Part shown: one piece after another, positions 43,953 to 53,021 of the stretch | Layout: every line of letters starts with the position of its first letter | Numbering within the stretch: position 1 is the first letter of the stretch | Source of the DNA: Litoribrevibacter albus | GTDB lineage: Bacteria > Pseudomonadota > Gammaproteobacteria > Pseudomonadales > Litoribrevibacteraceae | Direction: 5' to 3' | Assembly (NCBI RefSeq): GCF_030159995.1 | Contig: NZ_BSNM01000003.1 | Location: 62,001 to 126,000, forward strand | Length of the DNA stretch: 64,000 nucleotides | Program-made: the position numbers and the translations under genes | Notes under the pieces: model-generated | What the model was told of the DNA's origin: nothing | Databases searched by the model: none | The model's input: only the letters and a program-made list of their open reading frames with translations

Positions 43953-44834
43953 ATGATTAATCCCGTCTGGTTAAGAAGCTTTTGTACCTTGGTAGAAGTA
44001 GGGAATTTCACTCGTACTGCAGATCGCCTTTTCATGACGCAATCAGGAGTGAGCCAGCACATTCGCAAACTCGAAGAGCAACTGGGTGTGCTGTTACTGC
44101 TCAGGGAAGGGAAGCACTTTACCCTTAGTGATGCCGGAGAACGCTTATACCGAGAAGGGCGGGAAGTCATTCTGACCTTATCTGAGCTGGAAGCGCATGT
44201 GAGAGAGGACTCGGCTTATGAAGGCGAGGTTCGGGTCATGTCGCCCGGAAGTGTTGGTTTGAAGCTCTATCCTCGTTTATTGGAACTTCAGAAACAGTAT
44301 CCTAAGCTGGTCATTGATTATCGGTTTGGGCCTAACTCTGACGTGGAAACGTCCATTTCAGAATCTCGCGCTGATATCGGATTTATGAGTCGTCCCTCTA
44401 CACTTGCAGACGTTTCCTGTGACCAAATTATGGAAGAACCTCTGTTGTTGATTACCCCAAGGGAGATAAAAACACCTACTTGGGAAACCCTGAATGTACT
44501 TGGCTTTATTGATCACCCGGACGGCGCTCATCATGCGTATCTACTGTTGAGTGAAAACTATTCTGAATTTCAGTACAGTGATCAATTTGAGAAAAAAGGT
44601 TTCTCAAATCAAATCAGTTTGATTCTTGAACCTGTTAGCCTAGGGCTGGGATTTACTGTCTTGCCCAGTTATGCGGTGGAGGCATTTCATAGTCCTCACT
44701 TAATCAGGGCTCATCACTTGGCAAATCCGGTCAGTGAGCCTTTGTATCTTGCCACACGAGCCAGAATCACACTGCCTAAAAGGGTTATGACTGTTTTAGA
44801 AGAAGCGAAACAATGGCTTGGCAACAGCCGTTGA
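43953..44834 (+). CDS. LysR family transcriptional regulator
   Basis: A 293-residue LysR protein with the HTH LVEVGNFTRTADRLFMTQSG (residues about 11-30) and an effector-binding C-terminus (VMSPGSVGLKLYPRLLELQ). It is divergent from the VOC gene (94-base gap) and followed within 45 bases by the DUF1330-like gene. Confidence 0.92.
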   Translation: MINPVWLRSFCTLVEVGNFTRTADRLFMTQSGVSQHIRKLEEQLGVLLLLREGKHFTLSDAGERLYREGREVILTLSELEAHVREDSAYEGEVRVMSPGSVGLKLYPRLLELQKQYPKLVIDYRFGPNSDVETSISESRADIGFMSRPSTLADVSCDQIMEEPLLLITPREIKTPTWETLNVLGFIDHPDGAHHAYLLLSENYSEFQYSDQFEKKGFSNQISLILEPVSLGLGFTVLPSYAVEAFHSPHLIRAHHLANPVSEPLYLATRARITLPKRVMTVLEEAKQWLGNSR

Positions 44835-44877
44835 AATTGCGATAAAAGATAGGAATAACACAACGAGTTGATTGGAT

Positions 44878-45720
44878 ATGGACATCCTAAAAGATATAGC
44901 TTCCTGCCGTGAAGTCATTAAAACAACTTCTGGCAAACGCTTAGCCCTTATTTATCATCTGAACATTAAGGATTCTGTGGGCTATGAATCTTGGCTAAAG
45001 GCAACCATGAATGGGGCTGGCGGTAAGCGGTTATTTCGAATCAAACCTGACCCGGTTGCCCGTGAAGGAATGCTGCTTGATGAGATCGTGATTGATGAGT
45101 TTACATCATACAAAGCCGCGTTTGACTGCCTTGAACATCATTGTGAGACTCTGGCGCAGGTTTGTGCTGAGTGCTCAATCCTATGTGTTGAGCCCGAACC
45201 GCCGGTTAGGTTCAAAATAGTCAGGGCGATCTCCGGAATCGTTCGATTGTTTAAGGGGGTGAACGAAAACAGAACCCCACCTGCAAGATGGAAAGCCGAA
45301 AACACTGCTGTTTGGCCGGATGAGCAACAGATGACCGTGGCACGAGCTCAAAATCCCGATGATCCTCTCTATGTCTATAACCTGAATAAATATAAGCCGA
45401 TGGCTGATTACCAAGGTGCAGCTGAATCAGCTAAACCGATCTCTGGCGTGGAAGCTTATAACCGCTACGCAAAGATCGCTGGCTTCGAACTACTGCGACG
45501 AGGGGCTTACCCAGTCTACGGTGGAAAACCAATCTGCCTGATTAGTAGACAAGAAGATTGTATGTTGGCCGACAATTGGGATCACTTCGTGTTTGTTCGT
45601 TATCCTCAGCGTCGTAACCTTTTAGCCGTGATTGAAAGCGATGAATTTCATCAGGGAGAAGTTCATCGTGATGCCGGATTAGAGCGAGTTGCTATTTTCA
45701 TGGCACAACATGCTGAATAA
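44878..45720 (+). CDS. DUF1330-like protein (ferredoxin-like dimeric barrel)
   Basis: I start at the ATG at 44878 rather than the TTG at 44872. The 280-residue protein has two similar halves. The second half (YNLNKYKPMADY, GVEAYNRYAK, AYPVYGG, WDHFVFVRYPQRRNLLAVI) matches the DUF1330/dimeric alpha-beta barrel pattern; the first half is more diverged and has four Cys. The catalytic role, if any, is unknown. It follows LysR by 43 bases and is probably cotranscribed. Confidence 0.7.
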   Translation: MDILKDIASCREVIKTTSGKRLALIYHLNIKDSVGYESWLKATMNGAGGKRLFRIKPDPVAREGMLLDEIVIDEFTSYKAAFDCLEHHCETLAQVCAECSILCVEPEPPVRFKIVRAISGIVRLFKGVNENRTPPARWKAENTAVWPDEQQMTVARAQNPDDPLYVYNLNKYKPMADYQGAAESAKPISGVEAYNRYAKIAGFELLRRGAYPVYGGKPICLISRQEDCMLADNWDHFVFVRYPQRRNLLAVIESDEFHQGEVHRDAGLERVAIFMAQHAE

Positions 45721-45797
45721 GTATCTTAATAAGAAAACTGCTGTGTCATATAAGGCTCTTAATCTATATGACGACAAAGAAATAAATGGAGGAAGTA

Positions 45798-46139
45798 ATG
45801 ACTAGGAAGTACACGTTTTTTGTTCATATGAACGCAACCAAAGAATGGCTGAGCATGAGCAGGGAAGAGCGAGGCCAGTATTTCGATAAAATACAATCAA
45901 ATATCTTCTCAAACTACCCTAGTGTTTCTGTCCGTTTGTATGATGCTGAAGCATTTACAACCAAGTGCAGTGACATTGCTGTGTACGAAACAGAGAACAT
46001 ACAAGATTACTATTTTCTGATTGAAGCATTGCGTGATACTGAAATTTATACCGTCCCATACTTTGAAATCGTTGATATCTTTCCAGCAATAGAAGATGGG
46101 TTTGCTGAGTATGAATCGAGTGTTGGGACAAGTGCCTAA
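45798..46139 (+). CDS. Darcynin family protein
   Basis: A 113-residue protein starting at the ATG at 45798, 9 bases after GGAGGAA; an ATG at 45786 overlaps the ribosome site. The sequence KYTFFVHMNATKEWLSMSR and the stretch VRLYDAEAFTTKCSDIAVYE match the darcynin family, small alpha-beta barrel proteins of unknown function. It may belong with the DUF1330-like gene upstream. Confidence 0.82.
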   Translation: MTRKYTFFVHMNATKEWLSMSREERGQYFDKIQSNIFSNYPSVSVRLYDAEAFTTKCSDIAVYETENIQDYYFLIEALRDTEIYTVPYFEIVDIFPAIEDGFAEYESSVGTSA

Positions 46140-46194
46140 ATTCCAACTATCTGATATGGCCTAGAGCCTGTTTATTGTGTGAGAATTATTAAAA

Positions 46195-46665
46195 ATGGAC
46201 ATTCAAAAAGTAAGTCAGGACGACTTGGAATCAATTACTCATTTGGTTTTAGATGTCGCCAAAATTGATGTGTTTCCACACTTCAACGAAAAAGGTCAGG
46301 CGGAGTTTAAAACCCGTGTACTACCTGATCTTAATACCATCCTTACCGAACCAAACTACCTTTCGGTGAAAGCCGCTATCTCTGGTGAAATTGTAGGTGT
46401 TGCTGCGTTAAGAAACGCGGATTACCTCACGCATTTGTTTGTCTCGAAGTCGTGTCAGGGCAAAGGGATTGGCAAAGCTCTTCTTAATTATTTGGTGACT
46501 GAAACCAAGGCACAACAAGTGAGTCTTCGTTCGTCGATTAATGCGGTGAGCTTTTATGAATCATTGGGGTTTGAGTGCACAGCTGAAGAAGGTGATTACA
46601 ATGGCATTCGGTTTGTACCGATGACATTAGACCTACAAAACTCTAGAAATATAAAAACAGGGTAA
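46195..46665 (+). CDS. GNAT family N-acetyltransferase
   Basis: A 156-residue protein with the acetyl-CoA motif VSKSCQGKGIGKALL (about residues 83-97) and SINAVSFYESLGFE near the C-terminus, both standard GNAT features. The substrate is unknown. It lies between darcynin and a GFA gene, only 14 bases before the latter. Confidence 0.9.
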   Translation: MDIQKVSQDDLESITHLVLDVAKIDVFPHFNEKGQAEFKTRVLPDLNTILTEPNYLSVKAAISGEIVGVAALRNADYLTHLFVSKSCQGKGIGKALLNYLVTETKAQQVSLRSSINAVSFYESLGFECTAEEGDYNGIRFVPMTLDLQNSRNIKTG

Positions 46666-46679
46666 TCAAGGATGTAGAA

Positions 46680-47084
46680 ATGAAAATGCATAAGGGCTCA
46701 TGTTTGTGCGGAAGTGTTGTATTTGAATTGGCAGGTGAATTCGACTCCTTCGTTCTTTGTCATTGTCAGCATTGCCAAAAAGACACGGGCTCTGCACATG
46801 CGGCCAATCTCTTTTCAACTTCTGGAACGCTTACTTGGTTAAAAGGCAGGGGCCTGGTTAAAACCTTTCAATTGCCAGAGACTCAGCATTCAAAAAGCTT
46901 CTGTCAAAACTGCGGTTCTTCCGTACCAACACATGCCGAAAAATTAGGTTTCGTGGTTGTGCCTGCGGGCTGTTTAGATACCCCGATAGCTAAGACTCCG
47001 AATGCAAAGATATTCATGAGAAGTCAGACAAAGTGGTCTAAGTGTTTGGAGAACGTACAGAGCTTTGAGGCGTTGCCAGAATAG
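46680..47084 (+). CDS. GFA family (CENP-V/GFA domain) protein
   Basis: A 134-residue zinc protein with MHKGSCLCGSVVFEL (CxC), CHCQHCQKDTGSAHA (CxCxxC) and FCQNCGSSVPTH (CxxC), the GFA metal-site pattern. The family was named for glutathione-dependent formaldehyde activation, but most members are uncharacterised. It follows the GNAT gene closely. A second GFA gene lies at 59937. Confidence 0.9.
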   Translation: MKMHKGSCLCGSVVFELAGEFDSFVLCHCQHCQKDTGSAHAANLFSTSGTLTWLKGRGLVKTFQLPETQHSKSFCQNCGSSVPTHAEKLGFVVVPAGCLDTPIAKTPNAKIFMRSQTKWSKCLENVQSFEALPE

Positions 47085-47211
47085 GGAATCAACTTATAGG
47101 CTTTATTACTATTTAAAACCAAACTGGTTAGTATTCTATTTCCCTGAATTAAATACTGTACTTGTTCAAACATTGGATGTTTGACTCGATATTGAAGAAT
47201 AAGGATGTTCT

Positions 47212-47715
47212 ATGAAACTCGCACAGCCCACATTATTTATACCATGTCTGCTTTCTACCTTTTTCAGTTTTAGTTTGAGTGCTTCACCAATTTATCAGTG
47301 TAAAGGCCCGAATAATCGTACCGTATTTAGTGATCAGCCTTGTGAGGGCGAAGGTCAGGAAATTGAGGTTCGGGATTACAAAATCGGTGGGGCTGTTGGT
47401 CGGGATGCTGGTGGTCGAATGTATGAATCTGAAGGGCATTCGGATGATCTGAAAACTAGTGATGATTCTTACAAAAAAGAATCTTCTTGTGTATTTATAA
47501 GCTCTACTGAACTTAGACGTTTGAAAATTAGGCACAGTTTAAAAAAGGGCATGAAGAGCAAAGATGTCCGAGGTTCATGGGGCTCCCCTAGTGATATCAA
47601 TAACTATTCTAAGGGTAGATCTCAGTGGGTTTATTATGTGACAGGGGGAGTTCGTTATGTATACCTTAAGGATGGATGTGTTACTTCATGGAGAACTGCT
47701 TTTGATAGGAAATAA
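47212..47715 (+). CDS. DUF4124 protein with BamE-like C-terminal domain
   Basis: A 167-residue secreted protein. The signal peptide ends near residue 25 (SLSASP). DUF4124 follows (IYQCKGPNNRTVFSDQPCEG), then a segment LKKGMKSKDVRGSWGSPSDI ending in WVYY and YVYLKDGCV, which resembles the BamE/SmpA fold. It would act in the periplasm. Function unknown. A terminator follows. Confidence 0.75.
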   Translation: MKLAQPTLFIPCLLSTFFSFSLSASPIYQCKGPNNRTVFSDQPCEGEGQEIEVRDYKIGGAVGRDAGGRMYESEGHSDDLKTSDDSYKKESSCVFISSTELRRLKIRHSLKKGMKSKDVRGSWGSPSDINNYSKGRSQWVYYVTGGVRYVYLKDGCVTSWRTAFDRK

Positions 47716-47718
47716 AAT

Positions 47719-47745
47719 AGGCCAGTAAAGATCTACTGGCCTTTG
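47719..47745. terminator. Bidirectional terminator
   Basis: AGGCCAGTA and TACTGGCCT form a perfect 9-bp stem with a 6-base loop; T-rich flanks are present on both strands. It lies between the convergent DUF4124 and SDR genes. Confidence 0.85.
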
Positions 47746-47760
47746 GTTGTACTTTACAGA

Positions 47761-48489
47761 TTAGAGCAAATACCCACCTTCCACTTCGAGCACCGCATTA
47801 CGCATCGCCAGTGATTGATCCGACAGTAAGAATTCAATCGCTCCTGCTTGATCATCGGCGGTTAACACTCTGCCGAGTGCAGTGCTGTTCATAGATTCAA
47901 ACATGCCGTCTTGTTGTTCTTGAGTCATGCCTGCTTTGCCTTGAATCTCCGTGGCGGTAACGCCTGGACGTACTGAGTTGATTCTGATGCCTTGCGGCGC
48001 AAGTTCCAGGTTGGCAACGCGAACAATGGCTTCGAAGGCGGCTTTACTGGCGGAGTAAACGGCAGCATTTGGAAACCCTTTAGTGACAACAATGCTGGAA
48101 ACAAACACGACACTGGCAGGGTTTTTCAGCACGGGCAGTAATTTCTGTAAGGTAAAGAACGGGCCTTTGGTGTTGATGTTCATAGTTAAATCAAAGGCGT
48201 CTTCGGATGTGTCTTTGAATGATTCAGGGTAGAAGACTCCGGCATTTAGAACGAGTCCGTCCAACTGGATGTTGTCTTTTTGCAGTGCAGTTGCCAATTG
48301 TTGTATTTGAGAAAAGTTAGCGCTGTCTGCAACGTAGCCAGCACAACCAAGTGCTTTTACCGTTTCATCAATTCTGCTTTGGTCACGACCTGTGATGATG
48401 ACCTGATTGCCAGCGTTAATTAAGCGCTCAGCAACTGCCTGACCAATGCCTGCTGTTCCGCCTGTGATTAAGATTGTTTTTCCATTCAT
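47761..48489 (-). CDS. SDR family oxidoreductase
   Basis: I start at the ATG at 48489 (GGAGAAAC upstream). The 242-residue short-chain dehydrogenase has TGGTAGIGQAVAERL for the cofactor, NAG, and the catalytic YSASK (YxxxK). SVRPGVTATEI and C-terminal EGGYLL are typical. It is divergent from the LysR gene at 48629, the probable regulator. Substrate unknown. Confidence 0.92.
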   Translation of the reverse strand: MNGKTILITGGTAGIGQAVAERLINAGNQVIITGRDQSRIDETVKALGCAGYVADSANFSQIQQLATALQKDNIQLDGLVLNAGVFYPESFKDTSEDAFDLTMNINTKGPFFTLQKLLPVLKNPASVVFVSSIVVTKGFPNAAVYSASKAAFEAIVRVANLELAPQGIRINSVRPGVTATEIQGKAGMTQEQQDGMFESMNSTALGRVLTADDQAGAIEFLLSDQSLAMRNAVLEVEGGYLL

Positions 48490-48628
48490 GCTGTTTCTCC
48501 TAAACAAATGCTTTTGTGCAACATGATTAAAAGATTATCAGCTTGATCTGTTCTCAATAAGATACCAATATAAACACTTAATGGTTCTGTAAAAGAAACA
48601 ATGGCGAAAGTTTAAGGCTATTATTTGC

Positions 48629-49528
48629 ATGTCATATTTAAACCTACCTCTACTTCATGTCTTTCATTTAGTGGCTGAGCGTGGCAGTTTTCAGGCGGCT
48701 GCCAATGAGTTGAAGTTACCGCGATCTTCAGTCAGTAAGAAGATTCGTCAGCTTGAAGAGTTTGTTGGGCAGCCCTTGTTACAACGTTCGACTCGTCATC
48801 TTCGTCTCACCGATGTTGGCCGAAGCTTGCTTCTGGGAACGGGGGATCTTCAGTCTGTGCTTTCAAATTTGGATGGCTTGATTGATGACATGCAGACGTC
48901 TCTAAAGGGTCGGGTAAAAATCAGCACCAGTATTCTTATGGGGCAGGGGTATCTCGTGCCTATGCTGAAGAAGTTTCGATGTTTATATCCTGATATTGAG
49001 CTTGAACTGAATCTTGATGACAGAACTGTGGATTTGATGGCTGAGAAGGTTGATATTGCAATTCGTATTGGTCAGCTGCCAGATTCCAGCCTGATCGCTC
49101 GTAACATTGGTAAGAAGAGCTGGGGCTGGTTTGCTTCTAAAGGCTACCTTGCGGAAAGAGGCGATCTTAATTCTCCCTATGATTTGGTTGATCATGACTG
49201 CTTGGTCTTTCGCTCGGAGATCTACTGGCCGTTTCAGGGGAGTGATGGTAATACAGAATCCATCGAGGTGACTCCCGCCATTAAAACTGATAGTTGTCGT
49301 GCCTTGGTGGATATGGCCTGTGAAGGCTTGGGCGTGATGATGATTGACCCTCAGTTTATCGTGAAAGAGTTGAATGCTGGGCAACTGGTTCCGGTGCTAA
49401 CGGATTGGAAGCAGCCTGAAACTAGCCCGATTAATTTGGTGTGTGTGGGTGAGCGAACCAAGGCGGTTGAAGCGGTTTGGCAGTTTTTATTGGAGGAGTG
49501 GTCTGTCTGGCATTTAAGTGAGCGCTAG
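48629..49528 (+). CDS. LysR family transcriptional regulator
   Basis: A 299-residue LysR protein with HTH VAERGSFQAAANELKLPRSS (about residues 14-33) and the usual effector domain (IAIRIGQLPDSSLIARNIG). It is divergent from the SDR gene across 139 bases and likely controls it. Confidence 0.92.
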   Translation: MSYLNLPLLHVFHLVAERGSFQAAANELKLPRSSVSKKIRQLEEFVGQPLLQRSTRHLRLTDVGRSLLLGTGDLQSVLSNLDGLIDDMQTSLKGRVKISTSILMGQGYLVPMLKKFRCLYPDIELELNLDDRTVDLMAEKVDIAIRIGQLPDSSLIARNIGKKSWGWFASKGYLAERGDLNSPYDLVDHDCLVFRSEIYWPFQGSDGNTESIEVTPAIKTDSCRALVDMACEGLGVMMIDPQFIVKELNAGQLVPVLTDWKQPETSPINLVCVGERTKAVEAVWQFLLEEWSVWHLSER

Positions 49529-49613
49529 ATGATCAAGAATATCATGATGATTTGAATTTTGAGGCTTGGTGCTGTTTTATTATCTTCACACTCGATCAGG
49601 ATATTCGTATAGC

Positions 49614-49895
49614 ATGACTTATTTGGTCAAAATTGAGTTTTTTGAAGTAGATGATCCTGGATGTTGCGTGAAATATCGCAGTGGTATTAGACCAACTATA
49701 AGCTATGAAAAAGGTATCTTATGGGACTGTTATATTGCTCTGATTGATGTTGAAGAGGCCACACCTAGGGAGTCGGTTGATGCAATTTTGTCATTCCTAT
49801 CACCTCAAGAGCATGTTAGTAAAATCAAAAAAGGATTGGCTTTTGATTTATATGCTGGACCTTGGTTAATAGGCAAAGGTTACTTTTTGGAGTAA
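49614..49895 (+). CDS. Small EF-Tu domain-III-like protein
   Basis: I start at the ATG at 49614; a TTG at 49566 is less likely. The 93-residue protein ends GLAFDLYAGPWLIGKGYFLE and has YRSGIRPTISYEKG earlier, which resembles the last beta-barrel domain of EF-Tu (YRP, then a GLRFAIREGGRTVGAG-type end). No GTPase domain is present. It is AT-rich relative to the neighbours and is followed by another orphan. The function is unknown. The resemblance is from reading, not a search. Confidence 0.55.
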   Translation: MTYLVKIEFFEVDDPGCCVKYRSGIRPTISYEKGILWDCYIALIDVEEATPRESVDAILSFLSPQEHVSKIKKGLAFDLYAGPWLIGKGYFLE

Positions 49896-49933
49896 TGGCC
49901 ATTTGCTGTTCTATGCGTTTTTAGGTTCTTTTA

Positions 49934-50266
49934 ATGCGTACTTTACATTATGAAAATCTCTACATTGGTGACTTACATGAAGTTAGTTTTGATCATCGAT
50001 GGGTTTGTACAATTGATATAAATACTGAGCTACATGAGCAAGCTCCTGATTTATTTCTGTTTATTTCACTTTCTATTGCGATCGATGCGCTAATAGATGT
50101 ATCTCATATTAAAGAAATAGAACCGGAAATGTGTTTGCTGGAACAGCGATTAGACACTATGCCATACATCGATAGCTCTTTGTGGTTTGTTAAAGATGAG
50201 CAAGAGGAAACGTTACAAGTTACTTGTCCTATTTTTAAAACGGCCAAAGGTATTATTCTGAAGTAA
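49934..50266 (+). CDS. Hypothetical protein
   Basis: A 110-residue acidic protein, AT-rich, no signal peptide or recognised motif; a hydrophobic stretch (LFLFISLSIAIDALIDV) in the middle is probably a buried helix. It lies 38 bases after the EF-Tu-domain-like gene and 7 bases before the AraC gene, so it may be cotranscribed with either. No strong ribosome site. Confidence 0.55.
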   Translation: MRTLHYENLYIGDLHEVSFDHRWVCTIDINTELHEQAPDLFLFISLSIAIDALIDVSHIKEIEPEMCLLEQRLDTMPYIDSSLWFVKDEQEETLQVTCPIFKTAKGIILK

Positions 50267-50273
50267 GCTCAAT

Positions 50274-50981
50274 ATGCCCAACCATCTCTCTATTCGCTCC
50301 TACAGTCGCCAACGCAGAGGTCATTCCCACGACTATCATCAGTTAGTGTTACCTTTGCGTGGCGTGATCAACATCGAAGTTGAAAACTACTGCGGTAAGG
50401 TGGCGCCGGGCGAGTGTGTGGTGATCCGAGCGGGGGAGATGCATCATTTCACTGCCAATGAAGAAGCGCGTTTTGTGGTGGCCGATTTATCGGATTTGCC
50501 TGAAAACTTGGTTCAGTCCGAATGTTTGGTATTTTCAATTACGCCGCCTTTGATCAGTTACCTTAATTTCATTGAGAAGCAGTTAGAGCATCAAGTAAAT
50601 CCAGAGCTTGAACATGCGATGTTCAATACCTTTGTAATCTTGTTGGGTGAACAAGGCATGTTCAAACAGCTAGATCATAGAATACGTGCAGTGTTGGAAT
50701 ATGTGCTGGATCACCTTGCCGATAAGCTGGTGATTGATGAGTTGGCTAAGGTGGCTTGTCTTAGTCCGACCCAGTTCAAGAAACTGTTCAGAGAGCAGGT
50801 AGGTTTGACAGTCTTGCAGTACATCACTAACGAGCGGATGGAAAAGGCCAAAGCCTTGTTGATGCACACCGATTACCCCATACAGCTGGTGGCTGAACAG
50901 GTAGGTTATGAAGATCTTTCGGCATTTGGCCGACGCTTCTCGAATCATTTCGGCTTGTCACCCAGAGAATTTTCCCGTTAA
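50274..50981 (+). CDS. AraC family transcriptional regulator
   Basis: A 235-residue regulator with an N-terminal cupin (HSHDYHQLVLPLRGVINIEV, PGECVVIRAGEMHHF) and C-terminal AraC HTH (LAKVACLSPTQFKKLFREQ, GYEDLSAFGRRFSNHFGLSP). It precedes the EamA transporter by 103 bases on the same strand and probably controls it, a common AraC-exporter pair. Confidence 0.92.
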   Translation: MPNHLSIRSYSRQRRGHSHDYHQLVLPLRGVINIEVENYCGKVAPGECVVIRAGEMHHFTANEEARFVVADLSDLPENLVQSECLVFSITPPLISYLNFIEKQLEHQVNPELEHAMFNTFVILLGEQGMFKQLDHRIRAVLEYVLDHLADKLVIDELAKVACLSPTQFKKLFREQVGLTVLQYITNERMEKAKALLMHTDYPIQLVAEQVGYEDLSAFGRRFSNHFGLSPREFSR

Positions 50982-51084
50982 TCAAAACGCCTTTTTAAAC
51001 GATAAAAGCGTCCTTTCTGCATAATTTATAATTTCGTTCGTCGTACACTGACTTCCTGATAATTAAATACCTAAAGGGAAGTGT

Positions 51085-52020
51085 ATGTCGTCTCTCTCTT
51101 ACTCAAATTCTCATGCGTGGCAGGGCATTCTTGCTATTGTGATTGCTTGTTTCTTTTGGGGAACAACGGGGACAGCGGCCAGCTTTACGCCAGATGTGAG
51201 CCCATTGGCTATCGGAGCCTTTGCTATGGGCGGAGGTGCGGTATTGCTTGTTCTATTTGCTTTACGGGAACTTCATGACGATCTGCCTGTGTTAAGAATT
51301 TCTTATCGGTTGATGTTGATTGGAGGGCTTGGCGTAGCGATCTATCCGTTGACTTTTTATAGCTCCATGCGTCTGTCTGGTGTTGCTGTAGGTACGGTAG
51401 TTTCGATCGCCAGTGCACCTTTCTTTACTGTATTGTTGGAGAGTCTGATCAGCAAGAAAGCTGTTTCAAAACAATGGCTGGTTAGTTTTGTTATTGGGGC
51501 CGTGGGGATAACTTTTCTGACACTCGGAAAAGATGTACCTAAAACAAACTCGACGGTGGTTTCTTTGCATTATTTGGGCGTTATCTTGGGGTTGGTTGCT
51601 GGGCTAAGTTATGCCCTTTACTCATGGGCGGCTAAGGGGATGATCGAGCAGGGTGTTCATTCTAAATCTGCAATGGCCAGTATGTTTGGATTGGCGGCTG
51701 CTGTGTTACTGCCGTCGTTATTGATCACTGGTGAAAACTTGTTTTCGACATCGACCAATTTGGGGGTGGCGGTGTACATGGCGGTGGTACCCATGTTCTT
51801 AGGGTATGTGTTATTTGGCTATGGGCTTAAATTTATCTCGGCCAGTCAGGCGACGTTAATTACGCTGTTAGAACCCGCCATTGCGACGTTAATGGCAGTG
51901 GTTGTTGTGGGGGAGCGTATTAATTCCATTGGTTGGTTTGGTATGGGTTTGATAGTCTTGTGCTTATTCATGCAAATGCCTAAACCAGCTCGTCAGATTA
52001 AAATGCAAGCCGCTGGTTAG
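51085..52020 (+). CDS. EamA/DMT family transporter
   Basis: A 311-residue inner-membrane protein with ten predicted helices arranged as two EamA repeats (ACFFWGTTGTAASF near the start of repeat one, GLSYALYSWAAKGM at the start of repeat two). Such proteins export or exchange metabolites or drugs. AAAGGGAAG precedes the ATG. The upstream AraC protein is the likely regulator. Confidence 0.92.
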   Translation: MSSLSYSNSHAWQGILAIVIACFFWGTTGTAASFTPDVSPLAIGAFAMGGGAVLLVLFALRELHDDLPVLRISYRLMLIGGLGVAIYPLTFYSSMRLSGVAVGTVVSIASAPFFTVLLESLISKKAVSKQWLVSFVIGAVGITFLTLGKDVPKTNSTVVSLHYLGVILGLVAGLSYALYSWAAKGMIEQGVHSKSAMASMFGLAAAVLLPSLLITGENLFSTSTNLGVAVYMAVVPMFLGYVLFGYGLKFISASQATLITLLEPAIATLMAVVVVGERINSIGWFGMGLIVLCLFMQMPKPARQIKMQAAG

Positions 52021-52139
52021 CCTATAAGCTATAGAGAGATATTGTTTGTAAAGTACATGACGAATGCATGTTTTAGAGTATGTTTTAGTGCATGCCTCAG
52101 TGTCTGTGGTTAAAGAATTTAAAGATAAGGATGCCGATA

Positions 52140-52985
52140 ATGGAAAGCCCGTTAGTGACTACCGAATGGTTAGCCAATCATGTGGATCAACCCGACCTGT
52201 TTCTATTGGATGTCAGCGTCGATAATGTGGTGGGTAAGGAGCCGATTGTTTACGAAGAACTGATCATCATTCCAGGCAGTTACAAAGTCAGTATTGATCA
52301 TGAGTTATCGGATACAGAAACGGCTGGCATTCATGTGTTTCCCAAGGTGAAACAGATTCAGCAAGTTGCTCAAAAGTTAGGTCTTACGCCAAAGAGTATG
52401 ATCGTATTGTACGATGACCAGGGCATTTATTCTGCGCCACGTGCCTGGTGGATCTTTAAGTCGTATGGGTTTGAAAGGGTATTTATTCTTGATGGTGGTT
52501 TGCCGAAGTGGCAAGCAGAAGGCCGAGCGACGGCTGCAAATCATCTTGAGCCGAACAGCCAATCTGGTGACTCAACCTATGAGCGAAACCCTGTAGCGGT
52601 TAAATCGTCGAAGGATGTGCTTTCTAATATAGACAGTGAAGAATCAACGGTAATTGATGTTCGTGCTGAGGCTCGCTTTTACGGGAAGGCACCTGAGCCA
52701 AGACCGGGCGTGCGGAGCGGTCATATTCCTAAATCCTGTAATCTACCCTTCATGAATGTTTTAACGTCGGATGGTCTGACCTTTAAATCGGTGGATGAGT
52801 TAAAGGCGTTGTTTGACGCTCAAAACTTCTCTCAGAATGCGTCTTTTATCTTCTCATGTGGGTCGGGGATGACGGCTTGCATAATGCTGGTTGCAGCCAT
52901 TGTTGCGGGTTATCAAAACGTCAGCTTGTATGATGGATCTTGGGCAGAATGGGGCGCGGATGCGTCATTGCCTATTGAGCTTTAA
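52140..52985 (+). CDS. 3-mercaptopyruvate sulfurtransferase-like protein
   Basis: I start at the ATG at 52140 (AAGGA upstream), giving 281 residues, the length of E. coli SseA. It has two rhodanese domains; the second holds the active-site loop CGSGMTA with Cys240, and the first has DDQGIYSAPRAWWIFKSYG. It transfers sulfur from 3-mercaptopyruvate or thiosulfate. It stands before a flavin monooxygenase, 36 bases away. Confidence 0.9.
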   Translation: MESPLVTTEWLANHVDQPDLFLLDVSVDNVVGKEPIVYEELIIIPGSYKVSIDHELSDTETAGIHVFPKVKQIQQVAQKLGLTPKSMIVLYDDQGIYSAPRAWWIFKSYGFERVFILDGGLPKWQAEGRATAANHLEPNSQSGDSTYERNPVAVKSSKDVLSNIDSEESTVIDVRAEARFYGKAPEPRPGVRSGHIPKSCNLPFMNVLTSDGLTFKSVDELKALFDAQNFSQNASFIFSCGSGMTACIMLVAAIVAGYQNVSLYDGSWAEWGADASLPIEL

Positions 52986-53021
52986 AAAGACAGAGAGAAA
53001 TCTCTCATAAAAGGATTAAAC

